DNA from: Terrilactibacillus laevilacticus
GTDB taxonomy: Bacteria; Bacillota; Bacilli; Bacillales; Sporolactobacillaceae
DNA length: 64,000 nucleotides
Reading direction: 5' to 3'
NCBI RefSeq assembly: GCF_006517395.1
Contig: NZ_VDCY01000010.1
Span: 1 to 64,000, forward strand
The notes below the pieces were generated by a model. That model was not told where the DNA came from and did not search any database. It saw only the letters and a program-made list of their open reading frames with translations. A program made the translations under genes and the position numbers. Shown here piece by piece: positions 26,962 through 36,626 of this stretch (position 1 is the first letter of the stretch; each line of letters starts with the position of its first letter).

Positions 26962-27954
26962 TTATTCCCTACCAGTGATTTTACTAATGAGTTCAGCTTC
27001 TCCTGCGACCAAACCCTTTTGTGAGGAGAGTTCAACAGCTGCTAGTTGAGTGATGTATGAATAAATAGTGACACTCGCATACTCATCAGTTGACGGTATG
27101 ATGATGGAAAGTATATTGTCATGGACTAATTCTTCTTCTGAAATATAGAGCACTTTAGCTCCTAAATTCGCCATTTCCAAGACGTAGTTTTTATTAATTT
27201 CATAGGTTATCCCCTTTGGATTAAAGAAAATGCTTTGCAAATTTTCTTTAATAAGTTCAAAAGGTCCGTGACGGAACTGTGGCGCTGATGTTCCTTCAGT
27301 GAACATTCTTGCTGTTTCTTTTAATGTCAGGGCACCTTGCTGGGCAGTACAAACACTCGGACCGCGACCAATAAGTATGAGAGGTTTATTAGCGTCAAGG
27401 AATTGGCCGATTTTTCTTTTATATTCATCTGCTTGTTTAAATTGTTGTTCTAAGATATCCGCAGCATCATAGAGTTGTTTTGTTAAGTCAGTGCCTACGA
27501 TCTTTGATGCTAACAGAAGAAGGAGAACTGCTGTCGATGTGAATGATTTTGATGAAGCGATGGCTTCTTCCTTACGAGAGTGAATGTATAGGTTTCTCTC
27601 GACCAATTTTGCTAACGTGCTATCAGGAGAACTAGTTACTGCTGTCACAGAGTCATATTTTTTTGCTAGTTCAACCGCTTCATAACTTTCTCCGCTTTGT
27701 GAGATAACAAAGACATGAAATTGTTCGAAAAATTTTGTTGGATAATAGTATAAGAGTTCTGAATTATCCACTGCCATGGCATCAATACCATTGGCATTTA
27801 GATATTCAGCTGCTAACTTTGAGGCAACTAGAGAACTACCCATTCCTGTAAATAGAAAAGGTTTGTCTTTTTCGATGACCATACTTTGATTTTTTTGTAC
27901 TGTTTCTCTTATTGCTTTTGGTTGTTCACACACTTCTTGATAAAATTTACTCAT
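26962..27954 (-). CDS. SIS-domain sugar isomerase/deglycase (FrlB/AgaS-like)
   Basis: A 330-residue protein with two SIS domains: FTGMGSSLVASKLAAEYL and VISQSGESYEAVEL in the first, LIGRGPSVCTAQQGALTLKETARM and APQFRHGPFELI in the second. This is the layout of the isomerase half of GlmS without the glutaminase domain. Such proteins deglycate fructosamine 6-phosphates (FrlB) or deaminate amino-sugar phosphates (AgaS). The companion PfkB kinase favours a kinase-then-deglycase route. Confidence 0.8.
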   Translation of the reverse strand: MSKFYQEVCEQPKAIRETVQKNQSMVIEKDKPFLFTGMGSSLVASKLAAEYLNANGIDAMAVDNSELLYYYPTKFFEQFHVFVISQSGESYEAVELAKKYDSVTAVTSSPDSTLAKLVERNLYIHSRKEEAIASSKSFTSTAVLLLLLASKIVGTDLTKQLYDAADILEQQFKQADEYKRKIGQFLDANKPLILIGRGPSVCTAQQGALTLKETARMFTEGTSAPQFRHGPFELIKENLQSIFFNPKGITYEINKNYVLEMANLGAKVLYISEEELVHDNILSIIIPSTDEYASVTIYSYITQLAAVELSSQKGLVAGEAELISKITGRE

Positions 27955-27960
27955 GATAGA

Positions 27961-28812
27961 TTACCCCTTTTCTGAACCTTCACTTAGTCCGCTTACTATG
28001 AATTTTTGAAAAAGTAAAGCTAATACAATTGGTGGTAATGAAGCAATGAGACCACCGGTGATTTGCATGCCGAAGTTTACCATACCACGTTTTGAGAATT
28101 CCGATATGGCTACAGTTATGGTTTTTGAGTCATACGTTGATGTAAAGATACTTGCAAACATAAATTCATCCCATGATGCCAGAAGAACAAAAATTCCAGT
28201 TGCGATAATCCCTGAAAGGGAAATAGGCAAGATAAAGCGGATGAGAACCCCTAAAGAAGACACGCCATCAAGATAAGCTGATTCTTCCATTGATTTAGGA
28301 ATTGAGCGAAAAAATCCTTGTAACATCCAAATAGCGAATGGTAGATTAAAAGCTGTGTAAATCAATATAAGGGATGATAAGTTGTTAATCGCTCCAAAAC
28401 GTGCAAAGATGACGAACAACGGAATGAGAAGGGCAATTTCTGGCACCATTCTAAAGCCCAGAGTTGACATCAATAGTCCATTTTGACCTTTAAAACGAAA
28501 ACGCGAGATAGCATATGACGCTAATATAGCAATAATTAAAGTTAAAACAGTTGTTGAAAGAGATACAATAATACTATTTTTCAATGCCTGCATGAAAGGC
28601 GGTACACTTGCATCATTGCTTCCAGCTGTAAAAATATCTGTAAAGTTCTTCAAAGTCCAATGACTTGGAAGAAAGTGTAGTGTTTTAGAATTCAGGTCTT
28701 GTCCCGAAGATAGAGTGGCAATGATTAATAGAATAATAGGTGCAAGAGTGAATATCATTACAGCTATAACGCCGAGATAGATAAAAAACTGCTGGTTTTT
28801 TGTTCTTTCCAC
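27961..28812 (-). CDS. sugar ABC transporter permease (MalG/FrlM-like)
   Basis: About 283 residues with six hydrophobic segments. The EAA loop is EESAYLDGVSSLGVLIRFILPIS, as in MalG-type permeases. A GTG at 28812 is preferred as start because AGGGGG is just upstream and the previous gene stops 4 bases away; the longer frame to 28860 overlaps that gene. It pairs with the upstream permease to form the membrane channel. Confidence 0.88.
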   Translation of the reverse strand: MERTKNQQFFIYLGVIAVMIFTLAPIILLIIATLSSGQDLNSKTLHFLPSHWTLKNFTDIFTAGSNDASVPPFMQALKNSIIVSLSTTVLTLIIAILASYAISRFRFKGQNGLLMSTLGFRMVPEIALLIPLFVIFARFGAINNLSSLILIYTAFNLPFAIWMLQGFFRSIPKSMEESAYLDGVSSLGVLIRFILPISLSGIIATGIFVLLASWDEFMFASIFTSTYDSKTITVAISEFSKRGMVNFGMQITGGLIASLPPIVLALLFQKFIVSGLSEGSEKG

Positions 28813-28816
28813 CTGC

Positions 28817-29701
28817 CTACCCCCTGTCCTTGTAAAAAATTCGAATATAGATAACGGCAAAGATCATGGTGAATATGGACATGATCTGGGCAAGAGCTGC
28901 TCCATAACTAAAATTTCCGAATACCATAGATTGTTGATAAGCAAGAAAAGATAATAATTGTGTTCCTCCGCCTGGACCGCCACCTGTCATAATGTAAACA
29001 ATATCAAATGCTTTAAATGCTTCCATTGTTCTTATGATTAAAGCAACTAGAATAGCTGGTGCCAAAAGAGGAATTGTAATACTAAATAATCTTTGGAAAG
29101 GCTTTGCTCCGTCAACTTTAGCAGCTTCATAAATATCTTTTGGAAGACTTTGAAGAGCTGCTAACAGTATTAAAGCAACAAAGGCTGTGTTTTTCCAGAT
29201 GTCAGCCGTCATAATGGCGATCAAGGCCGAAGTTGTGTGACTCAAAATATTGCTATACCCATCAGTAAATCCTAAGTGGGCTAGTAAACCTGTAATCGTG
29301 CCATGATCTGCATCATAGAACCATTTCCATAATACTGCGTTAACAATGGTTGGAAGAGCCCATGGGATAAGCATTAATCCTCTAACTAAACCTCTTGCTC
29401 TAAACTTTTCGTTCAGGATAAGGGCAATGGCAAGCCCTAAAATAAATTCAAATCCTACTGTTACAACAGTAAAAATAATGGTTTTCACCAAACTGTTCCA
29501 AAAAACACTATCTTTTAGAACGTTGATATAATTGGTAAAACCGATAAAGCTCCATAAGTTAGGGTTATCTAACTTATGGACATTTTTAGTAAGATCAATA
29601 AAACTAATAAAGATAGAGTAGAGAATAGGTGCCAGTGTTACACAGAGGATCACTAAGAATGCAGGGACTAGATAGACATAGGGTCTTATTTTTTTGATCA
29701 T
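28817..29701 (-). CDS. sugar ABC transporter permease (MalF/FrlN-like)
   Basis: About 294 residues with six hydrophobic segments and the EAA loop YEAAKVDGAKPFQRLFSITIPLLAP. The ATG at 29701 is preferred over 29707 because CGGAGG lies 6 bases upstream of it. It is located directly between the binding-protein gene and the second permease gene. Confidence 0.88.
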   Translation of the reverse strand: MIKKIRPYVYLVPAFLVILCVTLAPILYSIFISFIDLTKNVHKLDNPNLWSFIGFTNYINVLKDSVFWNSLVKTIIFTVVTVGFEFILGLAIALILNEKFRARGLVRGLMLIPWALPTIVNAVLWKWFYDADHGTITGLLAHLGFTDGYSNILSHTTSALIAIMTADIWKNTAFVALILLAALQSLPKDIYEAAKVDGAKPFQRLFSITIPLLAPAILVALIIRTMEAFKAFDIVYIMTGGGPGGGTQLLSFLAYQQSMVFGNFSYGAALAQIMSIFTMIFAVIYIRIFYKDRG

Positions 29702-29738
29702 CTTCATCCTCCGAGTGATTAAAATAATGACTTACTGC

Positions 29739-31010
29739 TTAGTTGGTTTTTGATGCAGATTTTGCTTTTTTTACAGCGTTATCAAGAGCTGTTTTTGGAT
29801 CTTTTTTACCTAAAAGTACTTGCTGTAGTAGAATTTGAAAGTCTTTTGAAAATTCATTATAGCCAACAAGAGATGGGCGAGATATTGTGTACTGTAATTG
29901 TTTCCCCATATCTTCCAAGGCTGGGTGATTTTTCTTTAGCTCTGGGTCTTTATAGAGATCTTGCCATACAGGTAAGGCACCTGCTTTTAAAGATTGTTCT
30001 TTTTGTATTTTTTTGCTGCCGAGGAACTTAATGAACTTCCATGCAGCGTCTTGATGTTCGGATTGTGGAGTTACCGCTAAATACATTGACCCTGTCGCAG
30101 TTTTGTGCTCAGATCCATTTGCAGATGGTACAAGACCAACTTTGACTTTTCCTTTCACAGCTGAATCATCTGCATTTAATTCATTCCAGTAGAATGACCA
30201 ACCTGAAACGAAAGCTGTTTTTCCATTTTTAAATGCATCTAAGATTTGTCGATCATTATATCCCGTAGAGGCATCGGCAATAATTTTGTCTTTTCGAATG
30301 GAATCTCTCATATATTGGAGGGCTTGGACGCCTTCTTTACTGTTGAAAACGGGTTTACCGTTATTATCAAGGAATTGGCCACCAAAGGATCCAAGAAATT
30401 CACCAAAATAACCTACTAATCCTTCGCTTGCACCCCAGCCCCAAGCACTTGCTGGACCTTTTGTTATTCCTTTGTTTTGTAACTTTTTGGACATTTCAGT
30501 AAATTCATCCCATGTTGATGGCGGAGCGTTATATCCAGCCTTTTTTAACATATCTACATTGTAGTAAAAGAAGTAAGTGTCATTAAACATCGGAAAGCCA
30601 TAATAATCTTTCTTATACTTTGTGATATTCAAACTAGCAGGTACTAGTTCTTTTTTTATGGTATCAGTCATTTTATCCGTTACAGGTTGAATAAAGGCTG
30701 AATCTGCATATTCTGCAGTCCACATTTCATCAACATCTACAACATCATAAGCAGCATCTCCTGAAGCATTAAATGAGGCAAGTTCTTTATCATGTAGTTG
30801 ATCATAAGCCACACTTTCAAGTTTTACCTTGATGTTTGGATTTTCTTTTTCGAATTCTTTTACGGCTTCTTTTCGAAAATCAGCAAAATCATCGCTTGAT
30901 ATGACTCGTATTGTGACTTTTCCATTCCCATCAGAGCCATTTCCAGATGAGCATCCCGTTGTTACGAATATTAGAACTAAAACAAAGAGTAAGCTTAAAA
31001 GCTTTTTCAT
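29739..31010 (-). CDS. sugar ABC transporter substrate-binding lipoprotein
   Basis: A ~423-residue family 1 solute-binding protein. The signal peptide MKKLLSLLFVLVLIFVTTGC carries a lipobox (TTGC) for lipid anchoring. The body is typical: VDVDEMWTAEYA, TYFFYYNVDMLKKAGYNAPPSTWDEF and GKTAFVSGWSFYWNE. AGGAGA is 7 bases before the ATG at 31010. It captures the substrate of the frl-like importer outside the cell. Confidence 0.9.
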   Translation of the reverse strand: MKKLLSLLFVLVLIFVTTGCSSGNGSDGNGKVTIRVISSDDFADFRKEAVKEFEKENPNIKVKLESVAYDQLHDKELASFNASGDAAYDVVDVDEMWTAEYADSAFIQPVTDKMTDTIKKELVPASLNITKYKKDYYGFPMFNDTYFFYYNVDMLKKAGYNAPPSTWDEFTEMSKKLQNKGITKGPASAWGWGASEGLVGYFGEFLGSFGGQFLDNNGKPVFNSKEGVQALQYMRDSIRKDKIIADASTGYNDRQILDAFKNGKTAFVSGWSFYWNELNADDSAVKGKVKVGLVPSANGSEHKTATGSMYLAVTPQSEHQDAAWKFIKFLGSKKIQKEQSLKAGALPVWQDLYKDPELKKNHPALEDMGKQLQYTISRPSLVGYNEFSKDFQILLQQVLLGKKDPKTALDNAVKKAKSASKTN

Positions 31011-31048
31011 AGTCATTCTCCTCGTATTTATATTTTTATATGGATAAA

Positions 31049-32188
31049 TTACATAAAGTCTTCAGTCTGTATTTTGTCAAAAGCGTAAGCAATAGCCCCT
31101 AGTGCCCCCGCATCGCTACCCAAACAAGCTAGTTCTATTTCTACTGGAATACTTGTTAAAGAAGCGACTTTGTGTTTGATATCTTCTATAACGATATTTA
31201 ACGATTTTGAAACGCCGCCACCAATAACAATTTTTTTAGGATTTAAAAAACTTGTCATGTTTGCAAGGGTGATAGATAGGTAGGTGACAAATTGATCAAT
31301 GATCTGATCAATTTCTTTCTGACCTTTTTTATAATTTGAAAGAACAAATTCCGCAGAATAACCTAGTTTTTCAAATGCCAAACCTGAAACTTGTTGTTCA
31401 AAAACACCAATACTTTTAGAATTATTTACTCTGCCATGTTTGGTATCTTCTCTATCAACAAATAAGTTGATTTCACCAGCAGAGAAATGATGCCCTTCAA
31501 CCAACTCACCGTTTGCAATGATGGCACTCCCAATCCCGGAACCAATAGCTAGAAATATCATATTATCGGTCTTATCAATCGATCTTTCGCCAAGTGCTGC
31601 ACAATTCACATCATTATTTATAAAAATAGGACATTTAAAGTAGGGCTGCATTTGTTCTAGTAAGTTGAAATTCTTCCAACCTAAAGCAGATAATTCAATA
31701 ATTTCTCCTGATCTTGTATTAACGAGACCTGGAACACCTATCCCGATCCCAAAAATTCTCTTAGTGTCTACTCCAGATTTACTCATTGATGTTGAAATAT
31801 AATCAGCTATTCTTTCAACATCTTTTGTTGAAGGATATATTTCCTTAAACACAATGTCGCTGTCCATATCTGTAATAATAATGATGATATTAGATCGACC
31901 AATATCTACACCAACACCGTAACCAGATTTTGGATTAAAACCAAGTTTCATCCCTTTTCGTCCACCACCAACGGTCGAATCACCTAATCCCAGTTCGAAA
32001 ACAAATTTTTTCTCCAAAAGTTCATTTACAACGAGAGTCACTGTCGATCGACTGAGCCCTAATTTTTTTGAAATACTTGCTCTACTTATGGGTTGGTCAC
32101 GGCGAATCGTTTCAAGAACTAAAGCTCTATTCATTTTTTTAATGAGATCTAAATTACCTTTCTTCAACACAGACCACGCTACTTTCAC
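31049..32188 (-). CDS. ROK-family transcriptional repressor lacking the zinc motif
   Basis: A 379-residue protein: N-terminal winged HTH (LVLETIRRDQPISRASISKKLGLSRSTVTLVVNELL, about aa 23-58) followed by a ROK sugar-binding domain (GVGVDIGRSNI, IFINNDVNCAALGE, IFLAIGSGIGSAII). The family cysteine cluster CxCGxxGCxE is missing; GEINLFVDREDTKHGRVNNSKSIG stands in its place. It is probably a XylR/NagC-like repressor without kinase activity. The GTG start has no close ribosome site. A 12-codon frame (32220-32185) preceded by AAGGAG ends in TGA overlapping this GTG, suggesting translational coupling. Heads the frl-like operon. Confidence 0.82.
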   Translation of the reverse strand: MKVAWSVLKKGNLDLIKKMNRALVLETIRRDQPISRASISKKLGLSRSTVTLVVNELLEKKFVFELGLGDSTVGGGRKGMKLGFNPKSGYGVGVDIGRSNIIIIITDMDSDIVFKEIYPSTKDVERIADYISTSMSKSGVDTKRIFGIGIGVPGLVNTRSGEIIELSALGWKNFNLLEQMQPYFKCPIFINNDVNCAALGERSIDKTDNMIFLAIGSGIGSAIIANGELVEGHHFSAGEINLFVDREDTKHGRVNNSKSIGVFEQQVSGLAFEKLGYSAEFVLSNYKKGQKEIDQIIDQFVTYLSITLANMTSFLNPKKIVIGGGVSKSLNIVIEDIKHKVASLTSIPVEIELACLGSDAGALGAIAYAFDKIQTEDFM

Positions 32189-32239
32189 ATTATTCTAGAA
32201 TATATATTGATAGGATACATCAACTCCTTATTTTTTGGA

Positions 32240-32268
32240 AGTTTGTTTGTTCGAAGTATAAACAAACT
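32240..32268 (-). promoter_or_regulatory. XylR/ROK-type operator
   Basis: Inverted repeat AGTTTGTTT-(11)-AAACAAACT just upstream of the ROK gene. It closely resembles XylR operators of bacilli, whose half-sites are AGTTTGTTT-like. Autoregulation of the operon is inferred. Confidence 0.7.
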
Positions 32269-32371
32269 ATTTATCTAAAAAGATACATTAATCGATTAAA
32301 TGTGTCAATATAGTTGTCGAAATATGTTAAATTATCTGACATAGTTTTTATAGTTTAGATGACAAGTTTAC

Positions 32372-32426
32372 GGTGACAGGCACCGTAAAAAGACATTTTT
32401 ACACCAAAGTCCACTCCATATGGACA
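32372..32426 (+). repeat. type A REP-like repeat, copy 4
   Basis: GGTGACAGGCACCGT plus AAAAAGACATTTTT and a second hairpin TCCactccatatGGA. It lies in the 440-base divergent gap between the ROK operon and the surface-protein gene and is not at a gene end. The rest of the gap holds the ROK operator and no gene. Confidence 0.88.
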
Positions 32427-32628
32427 CGCGGGAACCAGAATTAATTAATAGGTTCAATAATTAACAAGGGTTTATATGCTATCTTCTTTTTTGATACAAT
32501 ATCAAGAATTTTTATAGGTAGATTATCTAATTAATTCCAAAATAGATGTTAATATATACAAAAATAGATGGTGAATATATCCTGCTAGGGGTAAAATAAA
32601 GGAGACTCTTAAAGAGGGGGGAATAGTT

Positions 32629-35600
32629 TTGGTTACCATTAGAAGGATATTATATATTTTCTTAGCTACTTTATTGGTTTTTTCATTTCCAATGGGTGTT
32701 TTTGCTAAAAGCCATTCAGTCTACAAATCTACAAAACAGTCAAACTTAAATCAAAAGACGGTGCCATTAAAAGAAAAAAAAGGGGATATGGATTACCTTA
32801 ATCCAAACGACTATCCATTGATAAGTCCTGGAGGTAGTGCTGGGACATTGATTGATAGTTATGGAAGTCGTCATCAGATTACATATAATTCAACCATTGA
32901 GTCTTCAACTGATCAAATGAAGGTGCTTCTTGGGTATCAGAATGCTACATACTATAAAGATCCATACTTATATATTGAATTTTACACTAATAATAATGGC
33001 TCGATGGATTATTTAGGTAGCTCGACGTTTGACGTCAGTAATTCCTCCTATGCGATTCTAGGCACCCCAATGGATAAATCAATCTATGAAAATGATCCTT
33101 ATATTTACATGCGGGTTGGTACATTGGCGGATTATGATGATCGTTACTATTCAGATGTGACATATTTTAAGGTATCGAATCCTTTTTATAAAGGGAGCAC
33201 GGAAACGGATGCCTCGAGTAATTATGTTCTTGTCAGCAATGAATCAACAGATGGAGGACAAAGTGAGAGTTCGGGTACTTTTGAATTGAATAATAACAAA
33301 TACGCCTTTAACAAAAAGATAGGGAAAGATGCGTATAAGTTAGATTACATTAAACCTTTTGATGCTAAAGATAAAAGTAAAGTGAGAAATAGAAATACAA
33401 AATCTATTAAATCGCAAAGTGTTTTAGGTGATAGTAAAGACTTCTGGGTTTCTAATCTTGAAACAAATACTGATTATCAAATTAATGCCACACTACTTTA
33501 TAGCGGGGAAAAAACTAATGTTTGGGTCAATAATAACCAACTTACTTCACAGGGAGCTGAAGTATTAGGTAAAGAATTTGATGATAAAATTCATCCGTCA
33601 GACGTTGACAATTTTGGAAACGAATCTGACGTTGATGGAAACGGTAAAGTCAACATTCTTTGTTATGATATCCAAGATGGATTTAGCGGGAGCGGTGGTT
33701 ATGTAGCAGGTTATTTTTATTCAGGAGATTTATATGCGACCACTCACTCCAATCAATCAGAGATATTTTACATTGATACGAACCCATTGATGGGAACGAG
33801 CTCATCAAAAGATGTATCTGCTGCCTATTCAACGCTTGCTCATGAATTTCAACATATGATTAATTACAATCAAAAGGTTTTTGTGCAAGGTCATAGTGAA
33901 ATGGATACATGGATGAATGAAGGGTTATCAATGGCGGCCGAACAAATTTACTCAGGACAAGTTCTCAATGATCGGATTGATTACTACAATTATGATTCAT
34001 CAATTGCCGCAGGTCATTCTCTACTCTATTGGGATTATAATGGAGATACATTAGCTAATTATTCTTTATCCTACTTGTTTATGGAGTATTTAAAAATTCA
34101 ATGTGGCCAAGGGAATCGTATTTTTACAGAACTTATCAATGATCCGAATAGTGATTATGTAGCGGTAGAGGATCTCGTAAAAAAATATATTGATCCAACT
34201 TTGACGTTTGGAAAATTTATGACTGATTTTAGAGCAGCATTACTCTTGAAACAAAATTCAGGTTTATATGGATTTAAAGGGGATCAAGCATTTAATCAAT
34301 TAAAGGCTAGACTTTATAGTGGCACTTCAACTTCACTCAGAGGCGGAGGGGCCTATGTTAAATCTATAAATTCACCAGCTGATTTTACGATACCTGTAGA
34401 TAAAGGCCCAAATGTAACGTACACGCTGCTTTCAGCAAATCAGAATAATCCTGACACACCTATACCAAAAAAGCCTAACGTAAATTCTGTTGATGACAAC
34501 GATACAATTGTTACAGGAACAGCTGATGCTAATGATAAAATCACTGTCTCTGTAAAGGGAAGTCAGATTGGTGATAGTTATGCAGATGGAAATGGTCATT
34601 TCAATGTTTCAATTCCAACTCAATCCGCAGGAACTGTACTAAATGTCTTTGCAGAAGATGCCTTTGGAAATAAAAGTGATGTGACGACCGTAACTGTTGT
34701 AGATAAGACAGCACCTGCAAAACCTACTGTAAACAGTGTGAGTGATCGAGATACAGTTGTTAGCGGAACCGCTGAAGCGAGCGCAAAAGTAATCGTGAAA
34801 AATGGAAACGATGTGCTCGGAATCGGTACGGCTGATGAAAAAGGCACATTTAAAGTTTCGATAAATAAACAAAAAGCGGGAAGTACATTAACCGTGTATG
34901 CCGAAGATGCCAGTGAAAATAAAAGTGAAGAAGTCAATGTTAAAGTAAGGGATAAAACAGCCCCATCAAAACCAACAGTATATACCTTTGGAGATAATCA
35001 AACGACTGTTTCAGGTAAGGCAGAAGCTGGATCTAGTATTACAATTAAATTGGGTAACGCCATCATAGGGAAAGGCACAACAAGTAACAAAGGGACATTT
35101 ATAGTCACTGTTAAATCTAAGCAAAAAGCTGGAACCACGTTAATAGCTTATGCGACAGACGCGGCTAAAAATCAAAGCTCAGGCACCTCCTTTAAAGTGA
35201 TTGATAAAACAGCCCCATCGAAACCAACAGTATATACCTTTGGAGATAATCAAACAACGGTTTCAGGTAAGGCTGAAGTTGGATCTAGTATTACAATTAA
35301 ATTAGGTAATACCATCATAGGGCAAGGCACAACAAGTAACAAAGGGACATTTACAGTCACTGTTAAATCTAAGCAAAAAGCTGGAACCACGTTAATAGCT
35401 TATGCGACAGACGCGGCTAAAAATCAAAGTTCAGGCACCTCTTTTAAAGTGATTGATAAAACAGCCCCATCGAAACCAACAGTTTATCGATTTGGAAATA
35501 AAGATACGTATCTCTCAGGTAAAACGGAAGCCTATGGCAAAATTACGGTGAAAGTTGGAAATAAAGTTATTGGCTCAGCGAAAGCAGATTCAAAAGGTTC

Positions 35601-36207
35601 CTACAAAGCAAAAGTAGCCAAACAAAAAGCGGGGGTAGCCGTCGCTGTCTATGTCACTGATTCAGCAGGAAATACAAGTTCAGCAACGATAGTAAAAGTT
35701 GTTGATAATACAGCCCCATCAAAACCAACAGTTTATAGCTTTGGTGATAATCAAACGACCATTTCAGGAAAAGCTGAGGCAGGATCTAGTATTACGATTA
35801 AATCAGGGAAAACAGTGTTAGGCCACGCGACAACAAGTCATAAAGGGACATTTACAGTCAAGATTAAATCCAAACAAAAAGCCGGCATTTTACTAATAGC
35901 CTATGCAACAGACAAGGCCAAAAATCAAAGCTCTGGAACAACATTTAAAGTCGCTGACAAAACTGCTCCGGGTACACCAAGTGCCAATAACGTAACCTAT
36001 AAATCAACAAAAGTGACAGGAAAAGCAGAAAAAGGCGCCACTGTTTATCTTTACAACGGAAGCAAATATCTTGGTAAAGCAACAGTCAGCTCAAAAGGTA
36101 CCTACAGTATTAAGATGAAGAGACAAAAGAAAAACTCAACTCTCAAAATCTATGCAAAAGATAAAGCTGGGAACAAAAGTAAATATAGGTATGTGAAAGT
36201 GAAATAA
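32629..36207 (+). CDS. secreted zinc metallopeptidase with seven C-terminal Ig-like repeats
   Basis: A 1192-residue exported protein. The TTG start follows AGAGGGGGG by 6-7 bases. The signal peptide is about aa 1-26 (IFLATLLVFSFPMGVFA). A catalytic H-E-F-Q-H (H405/H409) and a following WMNEGLSMAAEQ place it near the M30 (hyicolysin) group. From about aa 609 there are seven ~83-residue Big_6-like repeats, each beginning KTAPxKPTV and ending KVxD. Repeats 3 and 4 (34954-35205, 35206-35457) are almost identical in DNA. No LPxTG is present; the very basic last repeats may bind the wall electrostatically. Monocistronic; a type A repeat begins 4 bases after the stop. Confidence 0.82.
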   Translation: MVTIRRILYIFLATLLVFSFPMGVFAKSHSVYKSTKQSNLNQKTVPLKEKKGDMDYLNPNDYPLISPGGSAGTLIDSYGSRHQITYNSTIESSTDQMKVLLGYQNATYYKDPYLYIEFYTNNNGSMDYLGSSTFDVSNSSYAILGTPMDKSIYENDPYIYMRVGTLADYDDRYYSDVTYFKVSNPFYKGSTETDASSNYVLVSNESTDGGQSESSGTFELNNNKYAFNKKIGKDAYKLDYIKPFDAKDKSKVRNRNTKSIKSQSVLGDSKDFWVSNLETNTDYQINATLLYSGEKTNVWVNNNQLTSQGAEVLGKEFDDKIHPSDVDNFGNESDVDGNGKVNILCYDIQDGFSGSGGYVAGYFYSGDLYATTHSNQSEIFYIDTNPLMGTSSSKDVSAAYSTLAHEFQHMINYNQKVFVQGHSEMDTWMNEGLSMAAEQIYSGQVLNDRIDYYNYDSSIAAGHSLLYWDYNGDTLANYSLSYLFMEYLKIQCGQGNRIFTELINDPNSDYVAVEDLVKKYIDPTLTFGKFMTDFRAALLLKQNSGLYGFKGDQAFNQLKARLYSGTSTSLRGGGAYVKSINSPADFTIPVDKGPNVTYTLLSANQNNPDTPIPKKPNVNSVDDNDTIVTGTADANDKITVSVKGSQIGDSYADGNGHFNVSIPTQSAGTVLNVFAEDAFGNKSDVTTVTVVDKTAPAKPTVNSVSDRDTVVSGTAEASAKVIVKNGNDVLGIGTADEKGTFKVSINKQKAGSTLTVYAEDASENKSEEVNVKVRDKTAPSKPTVYTFGDNQTTVSGKAEAGSSITIKLGNAIIGKGTTSNKGTFIVTVKSKQKAGTTLIAYATDAAKNQSSGTSFKVIDKTAPSKPTVYTFGDNQTTVSGKAEVGSSITIKLGNTIIGQGTTSNKGTFTVTVKSKQKAGTTLIAYATDAAKNQSSGTSFKVIDKTAPSKPTVYRFGNKDTYLSGKTEAYGKITVKVGNKVIGSAKADSKGSYKAKVAKQKAGVAVAVYVTDSAGNTSSATIVKVVDNTAPSKPTVYSFGDNQTTISGKAEAGSSITIKSGKTVLGHATTSHKGTFTVKIKSKQKAGILLIAYATDKAKNQSSGTTFKVADKTAPGTPSANNVTYKSTKVTGKAEKGATVYLYNGSKYLGKATVSSKGTYSIKMKRQKKNSTLKIYAKDKAGNKSKYRYVKVK

Positions 36208-36211
36208 ATAC

Positions 36212-36266
36212 GGTGTCAGGTACCGCAAAAAGACACTTTGATCGCATATTCCACGTGGAAAGGACA
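36212..36266 (+). repeat. type A REP-like repeat, copy 5
   Basis: GGTGTCAGGTACCGC plus AAAAAGACACTTTGATCG, then TTCCACGTGGAAAGGACA. It lies 5 bases after the metallopeptidase stop. The ~115 bases that follow contain nothing recognised. Confidence 0.85.
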
Positions 36267-36385
36267 TTAATGCCAAAGAGCATCCCTACGTAAGAGATCT
36301 ACGAATTCCAACCATAAACAAAAAGAATAAATTAAGAAGAAAAGGGGTAATACTTAAGTAAGTTCATTTGTAGTCCCCCACACAT

Positions 36386-36410
36386 AGCCCTTAATTGGGC
36401 TTATTTTTTT
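36386..36410 (+). terminator. terminator after the metallopeptidase
   Basis: AGCCC-TTAATT-GGGCT followed by TTATTTTTTT. Confidence 0.75.
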
Positions 36411-36626
36411 GTAGCCTATATGAGAGTATTAAATTTGAGTGACTCGGAGTTTACCACATTATTAGTATTAATAGAATAGGGAACAAACCCGCTTACTCTT
36501 TGAACAGAACAAAAGTTATATGAAATAAGATGGAGTGATAAGTAAAAAAACCAGCTATATAATAAAATTATAATAAACTGAAGTGTATTGAGTATTTTTC
36601 TACAATACATAAGTGGGAGGAATATT

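Noticed and set aside
36588-36626. Earlier in-frame ATG for the vWA lipoprotein
   Set aside because: It would add 13 residues before the signal peptide and lies upstream of the strong GGGAGG ribosome site.
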